This document shows, one piece after another, positions 31,533 through 43,025 of a stretch of DNA of 64,000 nt. Each line of letters opens with the position of its first letter. Position 1 is the first letter of the stretch. A model generated the notes under the pieces. It saw nothing but the letters and a program-made list of their open reading frames with translations, was not told the DNA's origin and did not search any database. The stretch comes from Euborellia annulipes (lineage: Eukaryota > Arthropoda > Insecta > Dermaptera > Anisolabididae). Location: contig JAKCPI010002967.1 of NCBI GenBank assembly GCA_023213315.1, positions 1 to 64,000 on the forward strand, written 5' to 3'. A program made the translations under genes and the position numbers.

Positions 31533-34500
31533 TCATTTTGAAGGGTGCTCTGAAAAACATGTTAATTTATTAATATAATTGCTATAATGCTTTGTTCCCA
31601 TCGGCGGGAGGGCAAAAAATCTTTTTTACTTCCTATGCTTCTTAATTTATATAAACATATTTTATTGTAAATATTTATCTATCCCATCTTCTCTACTTAT
31701 TTATAAAGAGAAAGTGTGAGTTTGTATGTATATAGGGGCTAAGCTCATAATTGGACCCTGTTATGCAATGGTGTGTCAAAGACCAAACATCGAGTTTTGA
31801 GAAAATCAACATTAATGTTTTTTGTTTTCATTGGATTATATATAATTTTTGTTGTCAATTGTGCAAGTAACATTAAATATAAATTTTTTTAGGACATATT
31901 TCATAAAAAATACTATTAATTAAAGCATTTGAAACAATATTCAGTGCTTAACTCAATTTTGAATTTTTTTGGTCTTTGACACACCATTGCATAACAGGGT
32001 CCAATTTACCCCCTAGGGCGGGGGGGGGGGGGCAAATGCCCCCTGTTCCCCTCAAATGTCGTCCCTGTTGTGTAGTTTTTTTCTTTGTTCCCAAAATGGT
32101 ATAACATCTCTTAACTTTCCTCGAACCAGACTGGCTACTTAAAAATAACTATATTTCTACAGAGATGGTCTTAAGGTTGAACATACATTAGAATTCCGAT
32201 AATTAGTATCGTCGCAGGACCGACGGTTTGGTAGGAATTATTGTTGAGAATGAGTGTTAATAGTAATCTAATATTATTCCTGAATTTATATTTTATTTAT
32301 GATTTTTAAATTGAAATTTTGCAATTTATAATTTTTTTTTTTAATTGGCCAACTAAACTGTCGATCGTCTGCGTGCTTCAATAGGCAACTATGACATAGA
32401 AGTTGAGCGATAGTTGGTCGATTTTTTTGTCGAAAGTGCAGATCGATCGCATTTGATTAAAAAATCGAGTTGATCTGTCCCTCGATTAAAAATCGACCGT
32501 GTGGGCCCAGCCTAATTACCTTTTACCCACCAATTTATTTATTTATTTAATTTAACAATGTACCGAGACCTAAGTCACTGGTCACATTTGCAATTTGTTA
32601 ACCAGAGCTTACGGATCTCGGAGAATAAGAAGTAAACCAACGGCCATTTAATTAAAAAAAAAAAAAAAATTAACAATGCGGAAGAAGGAGTCCTCTGACT
32701 TGACTCAAGCTCCGCCCAAATAGTTCTTGTTTTATGATTTAAAAATAAATTATTCTTTTTTAAATTTAAAATTCTAACTTTATTTTTTTATTTTTCAGTC
32801 AAAAAAACATCATTTTAAAAGGAAAGAAAAATCCAAAGCTAATAATCTAAAGAGATTATGAAATTAAAAATGTTACACCAATATCACTCCACCTTCTCCT
32901 CTCCAAGTTGTACTCAAAGAGTATAAGATACTCTGAAGATACTCTTTGGTTGTACTTTATAGAATAAAAATAGCTGCAAGAACAGTTTTCTTTGTAATGT
33001 AAACGAGAAACATTTCGACTTGGGAAAATTATTAAAATTACTACAAGTGAGTTGAATTTTTTTTGTTTCAAGCTTTGAAATATTAAAATTAAATTTTCAC
33101 CGTGAAACATATCAGTTTAAATTAATTTCATCACAGGCCAAGCTGAGCTTGCGATGGCGCCAATCAAAAATATTTTTTTATCTTGAAATATTATTCATTA
33201 CTTTGAGAAAATCTTTCATCAATTTCAATAATAAAAGTGGTAAATTCATCAGTTTGACTTTCAAAATTGCATCCTTTTATTAAATAAAAATATAATTTAT
33301 TAAAAATATTATAACCAATAAAAAATTAACTTTTATAGGTTAAGTAAAAGAAATCACGTATGCTGGGACTATTGAATTAAGGTTATGGAGAAGAAACAAC
33401 CAGCGACTGCTTTCGACGTTAATATAATTTATTTGCAAATATTTCGGTATGCCTAACGCAAACCATCCTCAGTGCATCAAATTATATAATAGTGGAGCGT
33501 TTTACAAGATAATAAAATGCATGAAAAGACATTCTGCATGTGGATGGGACAACATATGATAAGCAAGTCACTGAGCTACTGTTTTTCTCTCAGTGACTTG
33601 CTTATTAGATGTTGTCCCATCCATATATAGAATGTCTTCTCATGCATTTTATTATCATGTAAAACGCTCCACTATTATATAATTTGATGCACTGATGATG
33701 GTTTGCGTTACTATTTGCAAATAAATTATTTTGACGTGGAAAGCATTCGCTGGTTGTTTCTTCTCCATAACCTTAATTTTATAGGTTAATTTCACCTTCA
33801 TATTTCTTCTATATTTTTGTTATTTTAATAGAAATCTGGATCAAATTGGCTTTGCCGCCTCTATTTCAGGCTAATAAAGAGAATGGAAAGAGAAAAAACA
33901 CCTATCATAGAAAAATAATGTTCTACAGCCGATTTTTTTATTCACCAGATAAAGGTTTTCTAATGTTTGCATGATAAAGAGGAAATTGTTTTTGATTTAC
34001 AGGTTGTTAATAAAATCTTCAAAATTGACATCATATATATTTGATACAGGGCAATGAAGAATATTGACAGTGTATTTGATATAGTAAAAACGAATCAGAT
34101 TAGAAAAATGTCCATCATTTGTCTTTACCAAGTTTTATTCAGTTTTTCTCAATTTCCCAAAAGTTGCTGAACTATATGACTTATAACGCAGAATTACCAG
34201 ATGTAAATATGTAAATATATATTTAGAGAAAAATATTAACCATCTGACCATATACATATTCTTTAGTAAATATATATGTTGGTAAGGACTTGTTATTAAA
34301 AAAAATATGCAATTTTGCTAATTTCTATCTGATCTTCAGTGTTAAAAATTATTTGAAATATTTTAATTTTTAAAAAATGTCAAGTCCTTATCAAGAAATG
34401 ATAATTGAATATTTACATCTGCTACTTGGTGATGGTTCAATAAAATATAGTGTGGAATAAACTAGTTTTATTAAAATAATTTCTTCTCTCTGACTGCTAC

Positions 34501-37500
34501 CCTTCTGTCATAAGTTTTTACAATCTAGAGTCACTTTTATAGTAAAGAATAAATCATAATATAATAATTTTAAGATGTTTTTGTGTAATTTTAATGAAAT
34601 ATTTTTTTATTTTTTTAGGACGAATTGCTGAGAGGTTTTACTGAAATCAAGACTATTTATTATCAACTCTTTTATTAAAATTGACGAAATTCCAAATATT
34701 TCAAAGAATTGGGGCACTCAATGAAACGAATGAATACTCCGTTCTGCTATTTAAATATCAGGTGAGGAGATCATCGTTCTTCAACCAATCATTTTGCCAA
34801 ACCCCCTGATTGGTATTCTTAAGATTGCACACATACGAATTGAATAAAATAAAAATTTATTACCTGTTGATTTGGATGACATTTTTTTATTTACTTTTGG
34901 TGGATCGCATTTCTCTTTCTCTGGACTGTCTTTTGATTCTGATTTTGCTGAAAATGAAAAAAGAGACAACATTAAAAAAAATCTATTTTCTAGGATTTAT
35001 TAATATATAGATCGGATTAAGGTAGTGAATACTGAATTTTGTTCAAGGAAGCCTTAATAAAATCAAAGATTTTTGTAAAGGAAGTTTGGAAGCAGAGGCA
35101 GCCAAGAAATAAATTCTCTGAATGCTTCTAACATATCAATTAATGGATTGAAGATGATTTATAACAAATAGACCGAAACGTCTCTGACTGATAAAGCATT
35201 CAGAGAATTTATTTCTTGGCTGCCTCTGCTTCTTTAACCTACACAACCACAACTTACATCTCAAAGATTTTTTGTATTTAAGACATAGCCAGAGATCTTT
35301 CAAGATAGAAGAAAATAAAAATATTCTGCACTTATATATTAACAGAAGCCAACCACTTTATAACGACATCTGCTATAGAAAGTATTGAAAATCTACGTTT
35401 GTGAATTGCAACCCAAAAAATGCAAGGGAAATTTGACCGGACAAACTTGTATTTATAAACAAAATATAAGCTAGAAGACTAGCCGAAATTGATGACTGGG
35501 ATCATGAAGAAATAAATAAAATTAAAGCTGCCCTGCACTTATTTCTTGCAGTCAACATATTCTCATTCATATCAGTCATTGATTCTATTGATGAAGAAAG
35601 TGGGGATCAATCCCCAGGGATCTGGCACTCACTACTCACTGAATAGTATAGGATGATTAAAAAAAAAAGGTAAGCTCTTATTTAAATAACGTGGGTTTAC
35701 AAGACGTTTCGGCCAATTCAAATAATTGTTTGTTTGGCTTATGCAACTGAAGATGGCACAATAAAATTGGCCGAAAAGTCTTGTAATAAAGCGAGTTTTA
35801 TTTAATAATAGAGGCTTCCTCTATATTTTTGTTATTGAGTTCCTCACAATAGTTCTTCCGATCCAATCCCCCACCCTCCCCGAGATTCCTTGCTAAGCTT
35901 GTTTAAACTAAACTTGAATTCTAATTATATATATGAGAAAATAAATATACTGTATGTTGACACAAAAAAGTTAAATCACACCACATTTTTATTAAGATTA
36001 CCAATTTTTTTCCCTGAACTCTCACCAACATTCCTCTTTAAGAAAATTTTCTGCTAGCAGGCAGAATAGATTCATAAATTTTATAAAATTATTACAGGTA
36101 TATATTTAATATTCATAATTGTTTAATGGATTCCCCATCCACTAAATACAGTATATCTTTTTCCCTGTATAATAACATTTAATTGAAATAGAACGGAAAA
36201 TGCGTTTCCGTTTCTGGGCCCATCTCGTTTATTGATCGAGCTCCGAGCTTAAAGCATACACACACACACTCACATCCGGGAGAGACGAATTTTTTTCCTC
36301 GTAAAAACAAAGGTTTTTTTTTTTTTGTTTATTTTCATTGAAACATGTGGATGCTGACTGAAAAAATATTTTATCATTTAATAAATAAAGAGATTTGCAT
36401 ATGCTTTATATTGCAATAAAAAATAAAATTCGGAATTAAGAAAATTTTCTCAAACTAGCTGGTCAACTTTCCCCATATTCTTCCCCATATTCCCCATATT
36501 CTTCACGCCTCTCCCCCCCCACTTTTTTTCAAACTTTATTAGAAATACCCTTGTATCCTTAATAATTTAAAAGATAATTAAATTTTTTTAATTAATTTTT
36601 TTTTAACTATTTTTTGACTATTTCGATAACTAAGTTCATTTAGACTCCTTCCCTATTTTTGCTCAGGGGCCCACATCTTGTGGGTACGTGGATGGCGACC
36701 ACGAGCTGCCCGAGCTGGGGCAGTCTTTGTATGTCTGTCTCTTCCTTCCTCTTTTCAACAGGCGTCAGTCCGTGCGACAGGCTTACCTGTCCTATTTCTT
36801 CCGGTCGCAAAAACGCATGATAGGGTTGGAGGAAAAAAGTGTGAACCGCCGACCCCGCATCGCGGGAATAAGGCGAGAACAAAAGAAGAATAAGAGACTC
36901 CTACCCTATTTATTTTATTATGTACTTCTGCAAACTTTTGTTTATATTGAAAACAAACACAGATTTTTCTTTGTGACTTTTTTTTATAAAAACTAAATCT
37001 ACAAATAAAATTTTTTTACTTCTCTTACCTATGTATATATGTAATATATATATAGAGAGAAAGTATTGGATTCATGTCAAAAATTCGATGTCGAGATTTT
37101 GATGGATCTTCACGTTTTGAGGTCCCCTGAATCCAAAAAAGTGGTTTTCGCGACATGGTCTGTCTGTGGGTGGGTGGGTGGGTGTGTGTGTGGGTGGGTG
37201 TGTGTGTGTGGGTGGGTGGGTGGGTGTGTGTTCAATTTTAAGCATGAAGGAATTGAGCTATGAGGCTGAAATTTTATATTTAAGTTAAACACCCCCGGGA
37301 CCGGAAAAATAAGCTTTTAATCAAAATCGGCCAAAGAGTACTAGTACTTTACTGATGTACTTTTTCAGTTTTTTTTGATTTTCTCAAAATTCGCTCTAAC
37401 GATTTTGATTAAAATTCAAAAATCAATTATTTTTTAGATGCTCTTTCAAATGTATATTCTCGTTTTGCCCTCAAAATTGTTTGAAGCACACTTTACTCTT

Positions 37501-39229
37501 GTGCTTCATAGGAAAGATAGGAAAAATGGTTGCCATGGTTACAAAATATAAATATTTTCCCATACTTATAAATTTTACATCTGAATTCAAATATTCCCTA
37601 CTGCCGGGAACTAAATACATGTCGACACAAAAAATCTGGTGTGACAAGCACAGTACACAACTTTCGATTACCGAAGGTAAGAGAAAGTTGTGTGCTGTGC
37701 GCCAGTCACACCAGATTTTTAAATAAATATTTTAGTGATTATTTAGAAAAATGAGAAGTTACTCAGTATCTGAAACCAGTCTCTCGCATTTGTAACTGTT
37801 TGAGAGACTTTTACGTTAACAGACTGGGTCGACTAGATACAAACAGATCCTAATTTTTATTTTGGTTTATTAGATCATGGCCTTCATACGGAGATCATCT
37901 TGGAGACACTTAAAGAAGTAACATCAACTGTAAGACGGCGTTTCTTCAAATTTTAATTAAAAAATTCAACGAATTTCAATTTGACAAGATATCGAAATTA
38001 TTTTCTCATGGAATTTGCTTTGGAAAATTGGAAGAAACTGAGGTAAATTTATTACAATATTGATTGAGAATATAATATATATATAATATATATAATAATC
38101 TCTACAACAGATTCTATAAATGACCAAGAATATAAAAGAAAAATTCCAAAACTTTTTTTTTTTTAATGTCTTTTCTAGAACGGAGGTCATTTAGACCCCG
38201 TCTCTATTTATTTCAATTTATTGGTAGCCAATTAAATTGAAATACATTGTTGCATGAGACGGGATGCGAACCCGCGACCCTTGGGGCAGGACATCCAAAA
38301 CTTATAATAGAGGAAACATATTTTGAATTTTTATCATTGTTATTAATTAACTATCTGGTTTGAAAATCGTTTCGCCACTGACTGATTGTTTATTTATTAT
38401 ATTCCCTTCTTTTGAACAATGCCCATATAGGCATATGGGTAAAATAAAAAAAAATTCCCATATTAAAACTATATTCATATTATTATGAGAAGGATCTTAT
38501 TTTTAACTGCTTTATATATGGTTCTGGAGATTGGTAGGCCTCATTAAGGGATCTACTTCCTGTTCAACTAATGATTATATATTTTCATTTCATATTCGTG
38601 TAATTCGGACTAGTGTCTCTCATTCTCATAATCCAAAACAAAGGATTATGTTGCTTTATATCAGGCATGTCCAACTCGTTAGACATTGCGGGCCACATGA
38701 TCTATTTTGTACCAACAAGTTGGAGGCCGCATGTTTGTACTGTTCAAATAATTAATAAAATACGATTGTTAGAATGATTATATTATGTATTTATTGGACT
38801 CGATGTTTTTTTCAAAACGCCTCGGCGGGCCGCGGGTTTGACCTGCCTGCTTTTTATATCTTCTACATCCCTTTTGTTCAGTGTAATTGACATTGAATCT
38901 TGTTTTTTCTTTATTTCAAATATGGTCCAGGGAGGCCAATATCTTAGAAGTTCTTCCAGTAATCGTATATGATTACATATTTTGGTGAATAAAATAATAA
39001 TATTAGCTCTACTGGCAGTCTCGCATTAGGCGGAGTAGGCCCCACGCTTTTTAAGGGCCCCGCAACATTCGATTTTTACTTTCTCTTACCTATGTATATA
39101 TGTAATATATATATAGAGAGAAAGTATTGGTTTCATGTCAAAAATTCGATGTCGAGATTTTGATGGATCTTCACGTTTTGAGGTCCCCTGAATCCAAAAA
39201 AGTGGTTTTCGCGACATGGTCTGTCTGTC

Positions 39230-39275
<46 letters not shown>

Positions 39276-42200
39276 TGTGTGTGTTCAATTTTAAGCATGA
39301 AGGAATTGAGCTATGAGGCTGAAATTTTATATTTAAGTTAAACACCCCCGGGACCGACAAAATAAGCTTTTAATCAAAATCGGCCAAAAAGTACTAGTAC
39401 TTTACTGATGTACTTTTTCAGTTTTTTCGATTTTCTCAAAATTCGCTCTAACGATTTTGATTAAAATTCAAAAATCAATTATTTTTTAGATGCTCTTTCA
39501 AATGTATATTCTCGTTTTGCCCTCAAAATTGTTTGAAGCACACTTTACTCTTGTGCTTCATAGGAAAGATAGGAGAAATAAATGGTTGCCATGGTAACCG
39601 AATTTAAATCTTTTTCTTTTTATTAGATTAAAAATCAATTATTATTTAAACGCCCATTTTTTTTTCGGAGAAAACATATCTCTCTCTCTCACAAAACTAT
39701 CTTCTCTCTTTCTACGCGTTTTAAATTTTTCTACCTTATCTTCGCATTTGGCCAATGTTAATTTCCTATAGGGATTTGTATGTTAATTTCGATTCAAAAG
39801 GGGGTCCCCTTTGGAACTTTTTACGCATTTAAAATTTTTTTTCCAATTCTTATGAAATTTTGAATTTATTTACGAATCTATATTGTGTATAAAATGTCCA
39901 AATATGAGATTCAAATTTTGAAAAATAACCATAGTTTATTTCAAGCAATCAACATTTAAAATGCAAGTTTGAAACTAAGGTGCTATCGGAAACTAAATAT
40001 ATCTCGACACAAAATCTGGTGTGACCAGCACAGTGCACAACTTTCTCTTACCGAAGGGTAAGAGAAAGTTGTGTGCTGTGCGCCAGTCACACCAGATTTT
40101 TTAAACTCTTTTTCGGCATTTAGACTCCGTCGCCATTTATTTAAATTGATTGGTAGCCAATTCAATTGAAATGAATTTTTTTCATGGATGCGAACCCGCG
40201 ACCTCTGGTAAAAGTGGCAAGCATTGCAGGGGAGTATATATAAATATTTTTCGGGAGGGGGGGACCCGAACTCATTTTTGGTTATTTACCTCCTCCCCTC
40301 TTTATAAACATATTTTAAAATTATATAATGTTTTATTCAATGGGGCTTTATGAAAATTTTTAAAATGTATATAAATTTCGATTTTTCCACGAGCCCCGTA
40401 GGAACGTTCTGAACATTTCTGGGAGGGGGAGGGAGGGGGGGCTCTAAAACTTTGTGTAATAAATCATTTTGATAAAATTATTAGCTGACAGGGCCCCGAA
40501 ATTTCGACTGTCCAAAGGCCTCCACCTTGCTTAACCCGGCACTGTCTACTGATTTGTTTGATAAACCCAAACCACGGGCTGAAACTTATTTTCTTCTGAA
40601 TTAATTTGAAAGAACTGTTCTTTTTGCCGAAATTAGCATTCTTAATTGAAATTTTAAAAGCTATGAAAAAATTATCTTCTGCATATCTGAATATTTCTGC
40701 CAGAGAACAATCTTTTCATTGCTTTTAAAATTTCACTTATTTTCTTCTTTCAAATTTTATCTGACCTCTTTGTAGAAGTATACCCATTGGTATTTCTTCT
40801 CCTTATGATCATTTCGCACCCCACAGGTTGAGAAATTGACTAGGTCTTTTCCTTATTAAAACTCTCAATAAAAGAAAGACGCAATTTCTAGGCCATTGGC
40901 CTTGTGGTTTATACTAGAAGCGTGAATCCTACCCTTCTCAAGATAATAGTATATTTAAAACCTTCAGGAAATTTATGTTCTAGATATTGTAGAAGTAATT
41001 AAAGATTAAGATAGACGAAGGCATGTCTGTCTAATTTGAATAACCTTCCCCTGAGGGAAGAACATCCTTTTTATTACGAAAAAATTTGTTAGCTTTTATT
41101 GATTAAATAGATCCCTTGCTTATAATCAATTCCTATTCTATAAATAAACTTTTCTTTCATTAATAAAGGCACCTCTCAATCAAATTAAATAACAAACACT
41201 TTCTTGGAATTCTTTGTAAAACTAACGTGACCATTTATCAGTGAGAAGTAACTCGTGATTCGCGTTTATTTTTATCTTTTGATTTATTCCCGATTTCATT
41301 TTATTAAATGTTGATTATTATGATCCCTAAAATAGAGTTAATTTTTATATTTTTTTCTAACAAGTGGCCTTTATTATTATATAAATTGTGTTTAAAGTTA
41401 TTTTTTAATTGAAACACTAGAGTTGCAGTCAAGTATGAAATAAAATTTTTTATCGCCGACGTTTCAGACAACACATTCCTCAGGATTTAGCCGATTTGTT
41501 TATTTAAAAAAGAAAAAATAGTTGTTTTTTTTTTTTTTGTTTATTTAAAGTCTTTTTCGGCATTGGAGGCCATTTAGACCCCGGTAGCCAATTAAATTGA
41601 AATACATTTTTGTCGCATAAGACGGGATGCGAACCCTTGATCCCAAGCACAAGAGGCGAATACTCTGTCCAAACTGCTACTGGCCCAAAGGCAAAATTAT
41701 AGTTAAAATATAATTTGAACAATCAATACTTACGAATAATTTGTCAAATTTTACACTCCCTATCAAATGTTTATTATACAATCCAACGAAATATAAAATT
41801 TGACAACTTTTTACTTTTTTCGGTAAGTATTTATAAAAATTCTTGCCTAAAGTAAAAAATTTGTTTTTTGTTTGAATTTTATTGTAATATTTTTTTATAA
41901 AATAAACATGTAGAGAGCAATGGATTACCTGAATGTTGACGATAAGAAAAATGAAAGATTTTTTTATTTCATCCTTGGCTACCTTATCTCTTCTACCTCA
42001 ATTAAACATTTTTTCCTCTTTGGTTTTGGGAGGGGGAAAAGGCGGTCACGTAACAGGATTAATATGTCTCCTAGATATTAAAAAAAATGAAAAATGTAAG
42101 GAAAAATTGGACCATGTAAACTTCTTAAGTTTTAATTTTGAAATAAAAAAAGGGTTTATTTGTTTGTCTCAAAAAATTACTTTGGACCGCGTATTTGACA

Positions 42201-42518
42201 TATTTCCACTTTGAACATCACGAAACCTAACATCTCATAGTGTCATCAGTAAATTATTTTTTCTTATTTTCATTTTAACAAACATCGTGTTTTTAATTTC
42301 TTTAAGAATAATTTTAAAAGGACAGATATGTTAAAAATTAGCTATGATGTTGAAATCAAGATAGATTAATGCTGCTTTTGTTAGAGTTAATTCACCTCTA
42401 GTTAGAGCAGGAGCCTTTCTGGTTCGGTCATTCTCATTATGGTTTCCATGGGTTCCATGGGAGCCATGTGCACCGCGGGCTGCTTCCGAGTCATGGAGAG
42501 CCAAAGTTGGGAAAACGG
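31533..42518 (-). CDS. Probable gene: His/Lys-rich unidentified protein, 3' exons
   Basis: Three minus-strand exons fit by splice sites and phase. 42396-42518 (TTGTTTTCAG before, GTGAAT after) encodes VFPTLALHDSEAARGAHGSH and then GTHGNHNENDRTRKAPALTR. 34864-34947 (CATTTTCAG before, GTAATA after) encodes AKSESKDSPEKEKCDPPKVN and KKMSSKST. 31533-31549 (GTTTTTCAG before) adds EHPSK and TGA. The exons join in phase 1 without stops. The upstream exon, which might carry a signal peptide, was not found. Product and function are unknown. A small intermediate exon cannot be excluded. Confidence 0.5.
31753..32002. mobile_element. MITE with GGACCCTGTTATGCAATGG ends, copy 2
   Basis: The same ends and length as 5050-5300. 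It is flanked by AATT on both sides (31749-31752, 32003-32006). It lies near the 3' end of the gene proposed at 31533-42518. Confidence 0.85.
32561..32669 (+). mobile_element. Short retroposed fragment with A tail and 9-bp duplication
   Basis: TTAACAATG at 32552-32560 and 32670-32678 flanks a 109-bp insert ending in a run of A. The insert contains CCAGAGCTTACGGATCTCGG. The source is not recognised; a SINE or LINE 3' end is likely. Confidence 0.6.
32679..33370. other. AT-rich sequence, no gene recognised
   Basis: A short inverted match (ATACTCTTTGGTTG near 32939 and CAAAGAGTATAAGATACTC near 32914) is the only structure noticed. Confidence 0.3.
33378..33778. repeat. 400-bp foldback element with hammerhead-like core
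   Basis: The arms start TTAAGGTTATGGAGAAGAAA and pair across a centre near 33577. The left arm (minus, 33442-33472) reads CTGAGGATGGTTTGCGTTAG then GCATACCGAAATATTTGC. Stem II (GGTTTGC with GCATACC) has one mismatch, and the following TATTTGCAAATA is self-complementary. The right arm keeps CTGATGATGG (33692) but has lost GAAA by deletion. Confidence 0.65.
33790..34860. other. AT-rich intronic sequence
   Basis: Lies in the last intron of the proposed minus-strand gene. An acceptor/donor-like pair at about 34619-34761 on the plus strand encloses stops in all three frames. Confidence 0.35.
35083..35240. repeat. Foldback with hammerhead-like core
   Basis: GCAGAGGCAGCCAAGAAATA mirrors TATTTCTTGGCTGCCTCTGC. 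The plus strand (35148-35178) has TTGAAGATGATTTATAAC then AAATAGACCGAAACGTCTC; the first base of the CTGANGA box is changed. The TTGGCTGCC block is shared with 25435-25450. Confidence 0.6.
35672..35822. repeat. Short foldback with paired hammerhead-like motifs
   Basis: The plus strand (35747-35776) reads CTGAAGATGGCACAATAAAA then TTGGCCGAAAAGTCTTG. The left arm carries the mirror (AAGACGTTTCGGCCAATT). The GGC/GCC stem is short, and the base after GAAA is A instead of C. Confidence 0.6.
35830..36660. other. AT-rich intronic sequence
   Basis: A short CA repeat (about 36256-36272) and repeated CCCCATATTC units (36472-36505) are the only structures seen. Confidence 0.35.
36662..36890 (-). repeat. 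Copy of the 1703-1966 interspersed repeat
   Basis: GCTCAGGGGCCCACATCTTG begins the inverted copy, and GCCGACCCCGCATCGCGGG lies near the other end. An open frame crosses it on each strand but neither is conserved between copies. Confidence 0.7.
37038..37735 (+). repeat. ACTTTCTCTTACC-family repeat with GT/GGGT microsatellite
   Basis: The copy opens near 37017 with an imperfect hairpin CTTCTCTTACC...GAGAGAAAGT. GATGTCGAGATTTTGATGGA, GTTTTCGCGACATGGTCTGT and a GT/GGGT run follow. Then come GAGCTATGAGGCTGAAATTT, TACTAGTACTTTACTGATGT and a block ending GGTAAGAGAAAGTTGTGTGC. Relatives: 39074-40095, 44690-45120 (inverted), 47055-47790, 48125-49005 (inverted), 57657-57900, 61910-63300. The class is unknown; it has no coding capacity. 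Confidence 0.7.
38160..38295 (-). mobile_element. SINE fragment, tRNA-headed family
   Basis: On the minus strand, GGGTCGCGGGTTCGCATCCC (B-box-like) is followed by AATTTAATTGGCTACCAATA and the tail box GGGTCTAAATGACC. The A-box half is missing or diverged. Confidence 0.6.
38662..38849. mobile_element. hAT-type MITE, CAGGCATGTCCAACTC ends
   Basis: CAGGCATGTCCAACTC at the left and GGTTTGACCTGCCTG at the right are inverted ends with the GGGCCACATGATCTATTTTG interior common to this hAT type. CTTTATAT and CTTTTTAT flank it, an 8-bp duplication with one mismatch. Confidence 0.75.
39074..40095 (+). repeat. ACTTTCTCTTACC-family repeat, copy with 50-bp GT run
   Basis: Nearly identical to 37038-37560 up to about 39580, with a TCTG/GT microsatellite at about 39221-39285. 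The rest diverges, and a further block ends at 40039-40071 in the hairpin AACTTTCTCTTACCGAAGGG / TAAGAGAAAGTT. High similarity to the 37-kb copy suggests recent spread or local duplication. Confidence 0.7.
40100..40220 (-). mobile_element. SINE fragment, tRNA-headed family
   Basis: On the minus strand, GGTCGCGGGTTCGCATCCAT leads to TTGAATTGGCTACCAATC and the tail GGAGTCTAAATGCCGAAAAA. It is truncated at the head. Confidence 0.6.
40510..41450. other. AT-rich intronic sequence
   Basis: No gene or repeat recognised. Confidence 0.3.
41462..41483 (-). other. Hammerhead-like core motif
   Basis: Minus strand: CTGAGGAATGTGTTGTCTGA, then AACGTCGGCG. Both boxes are exact (CTGAGGA, GAAAC) but the intervening stem is weak. 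TCAAGTATGAAATAAAA lies beyond it. No second arm was found, so it may be a solo remnant. Confidence 0.4.
41535..41695 (-). mobile_element. SINE with near-complete tRNA-like head
   Basis: On the minus strand the A-box-like GGCCAGTAGCAGTTTGGACA and B-box-like AGGGTTCGCATCCCGTC are followed by TTTAATTGGCTACCGGGGTC and the tail TAAATGGCCTCCAATGCCGA, AAAAGACTTTAAATAAAC. This copy links the tail box to the tRNA head. Confidence 0.7.
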
Positions 42519-42574
42519 CTGAAAACAAAAATTAAAATAAAAAATTACAAATTTCATCAAATCTTTTTTTTTAA

Positions 42575-43025
42575 CGAAACTGTGAGTGTTTTTTATTGGT
42601 GAGGCCAAACATCCCATGGCCACCGGGAATCGAACCCAGGATCTCCGCCTTTCCGGGGCATAGGCGTGCTATCCATTGCACCAGGCCACCGGACCCTCGA
42701 CCTGCACCAATAAAACTCACTTCCCCTTATATGCTGTTAGTCTTGCAACTCACTAACTAGTAACGAAAACGTGAAAAACTTTAAAGAAAAGTTTTCCACT
42801 TGTGCGCCTTCTTTAAAGTTTTTCCGTTTTCGTTACTAGTGACTTGCAAGACTAACTGCATATAAGGGGAAGTGAGTTTTATTGGTGCAGGTCGAGGGTC
42901 CGGTGGCCTGGTGCAATGGATAGCACGCCTATGCCCCGGAAAGGCGGAGATCCTGGGTTCGATTCCCGGGGGCCATGGGATGTTTGGCCTCACCAATAAA
43001 AAACACTCACAGTCTCGTTAAATAT
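42575..43025. mobile_element. Pair of tRNA-derived SINE heads in inverted orientation
   Basis: The right arm (42897-42975) reads GGCCTGGTGCAATGGATAGC and then GGGTTCGATTCCCGGG, with A- and B-box spacing of a tRNA. The left arm is its complement. The acceptor-like ends GTGGCC and GGCCAT can pair, but the anticodon stem has a mismatch, so it is not an intact tRNA gene. The arms meet near 42795. Confidence 0.75.

Noticed and set aside
34619..34761. Plus-strand internal exon between good acceptor and donor signals
   Set aside because: Stops in all three frames; at best non-coding.
40489..40560. Exon-like GC-richer patch
   Set aside because: No splice signals and no extended open frame; probably decayed repeat.
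42897..42975. Functional tRNA gene
   Set aside because: A and B boxes are present, but the anticodon stem has a mismatch, the unit is duplicated in a palindrome and continues into SINE-like sequence.
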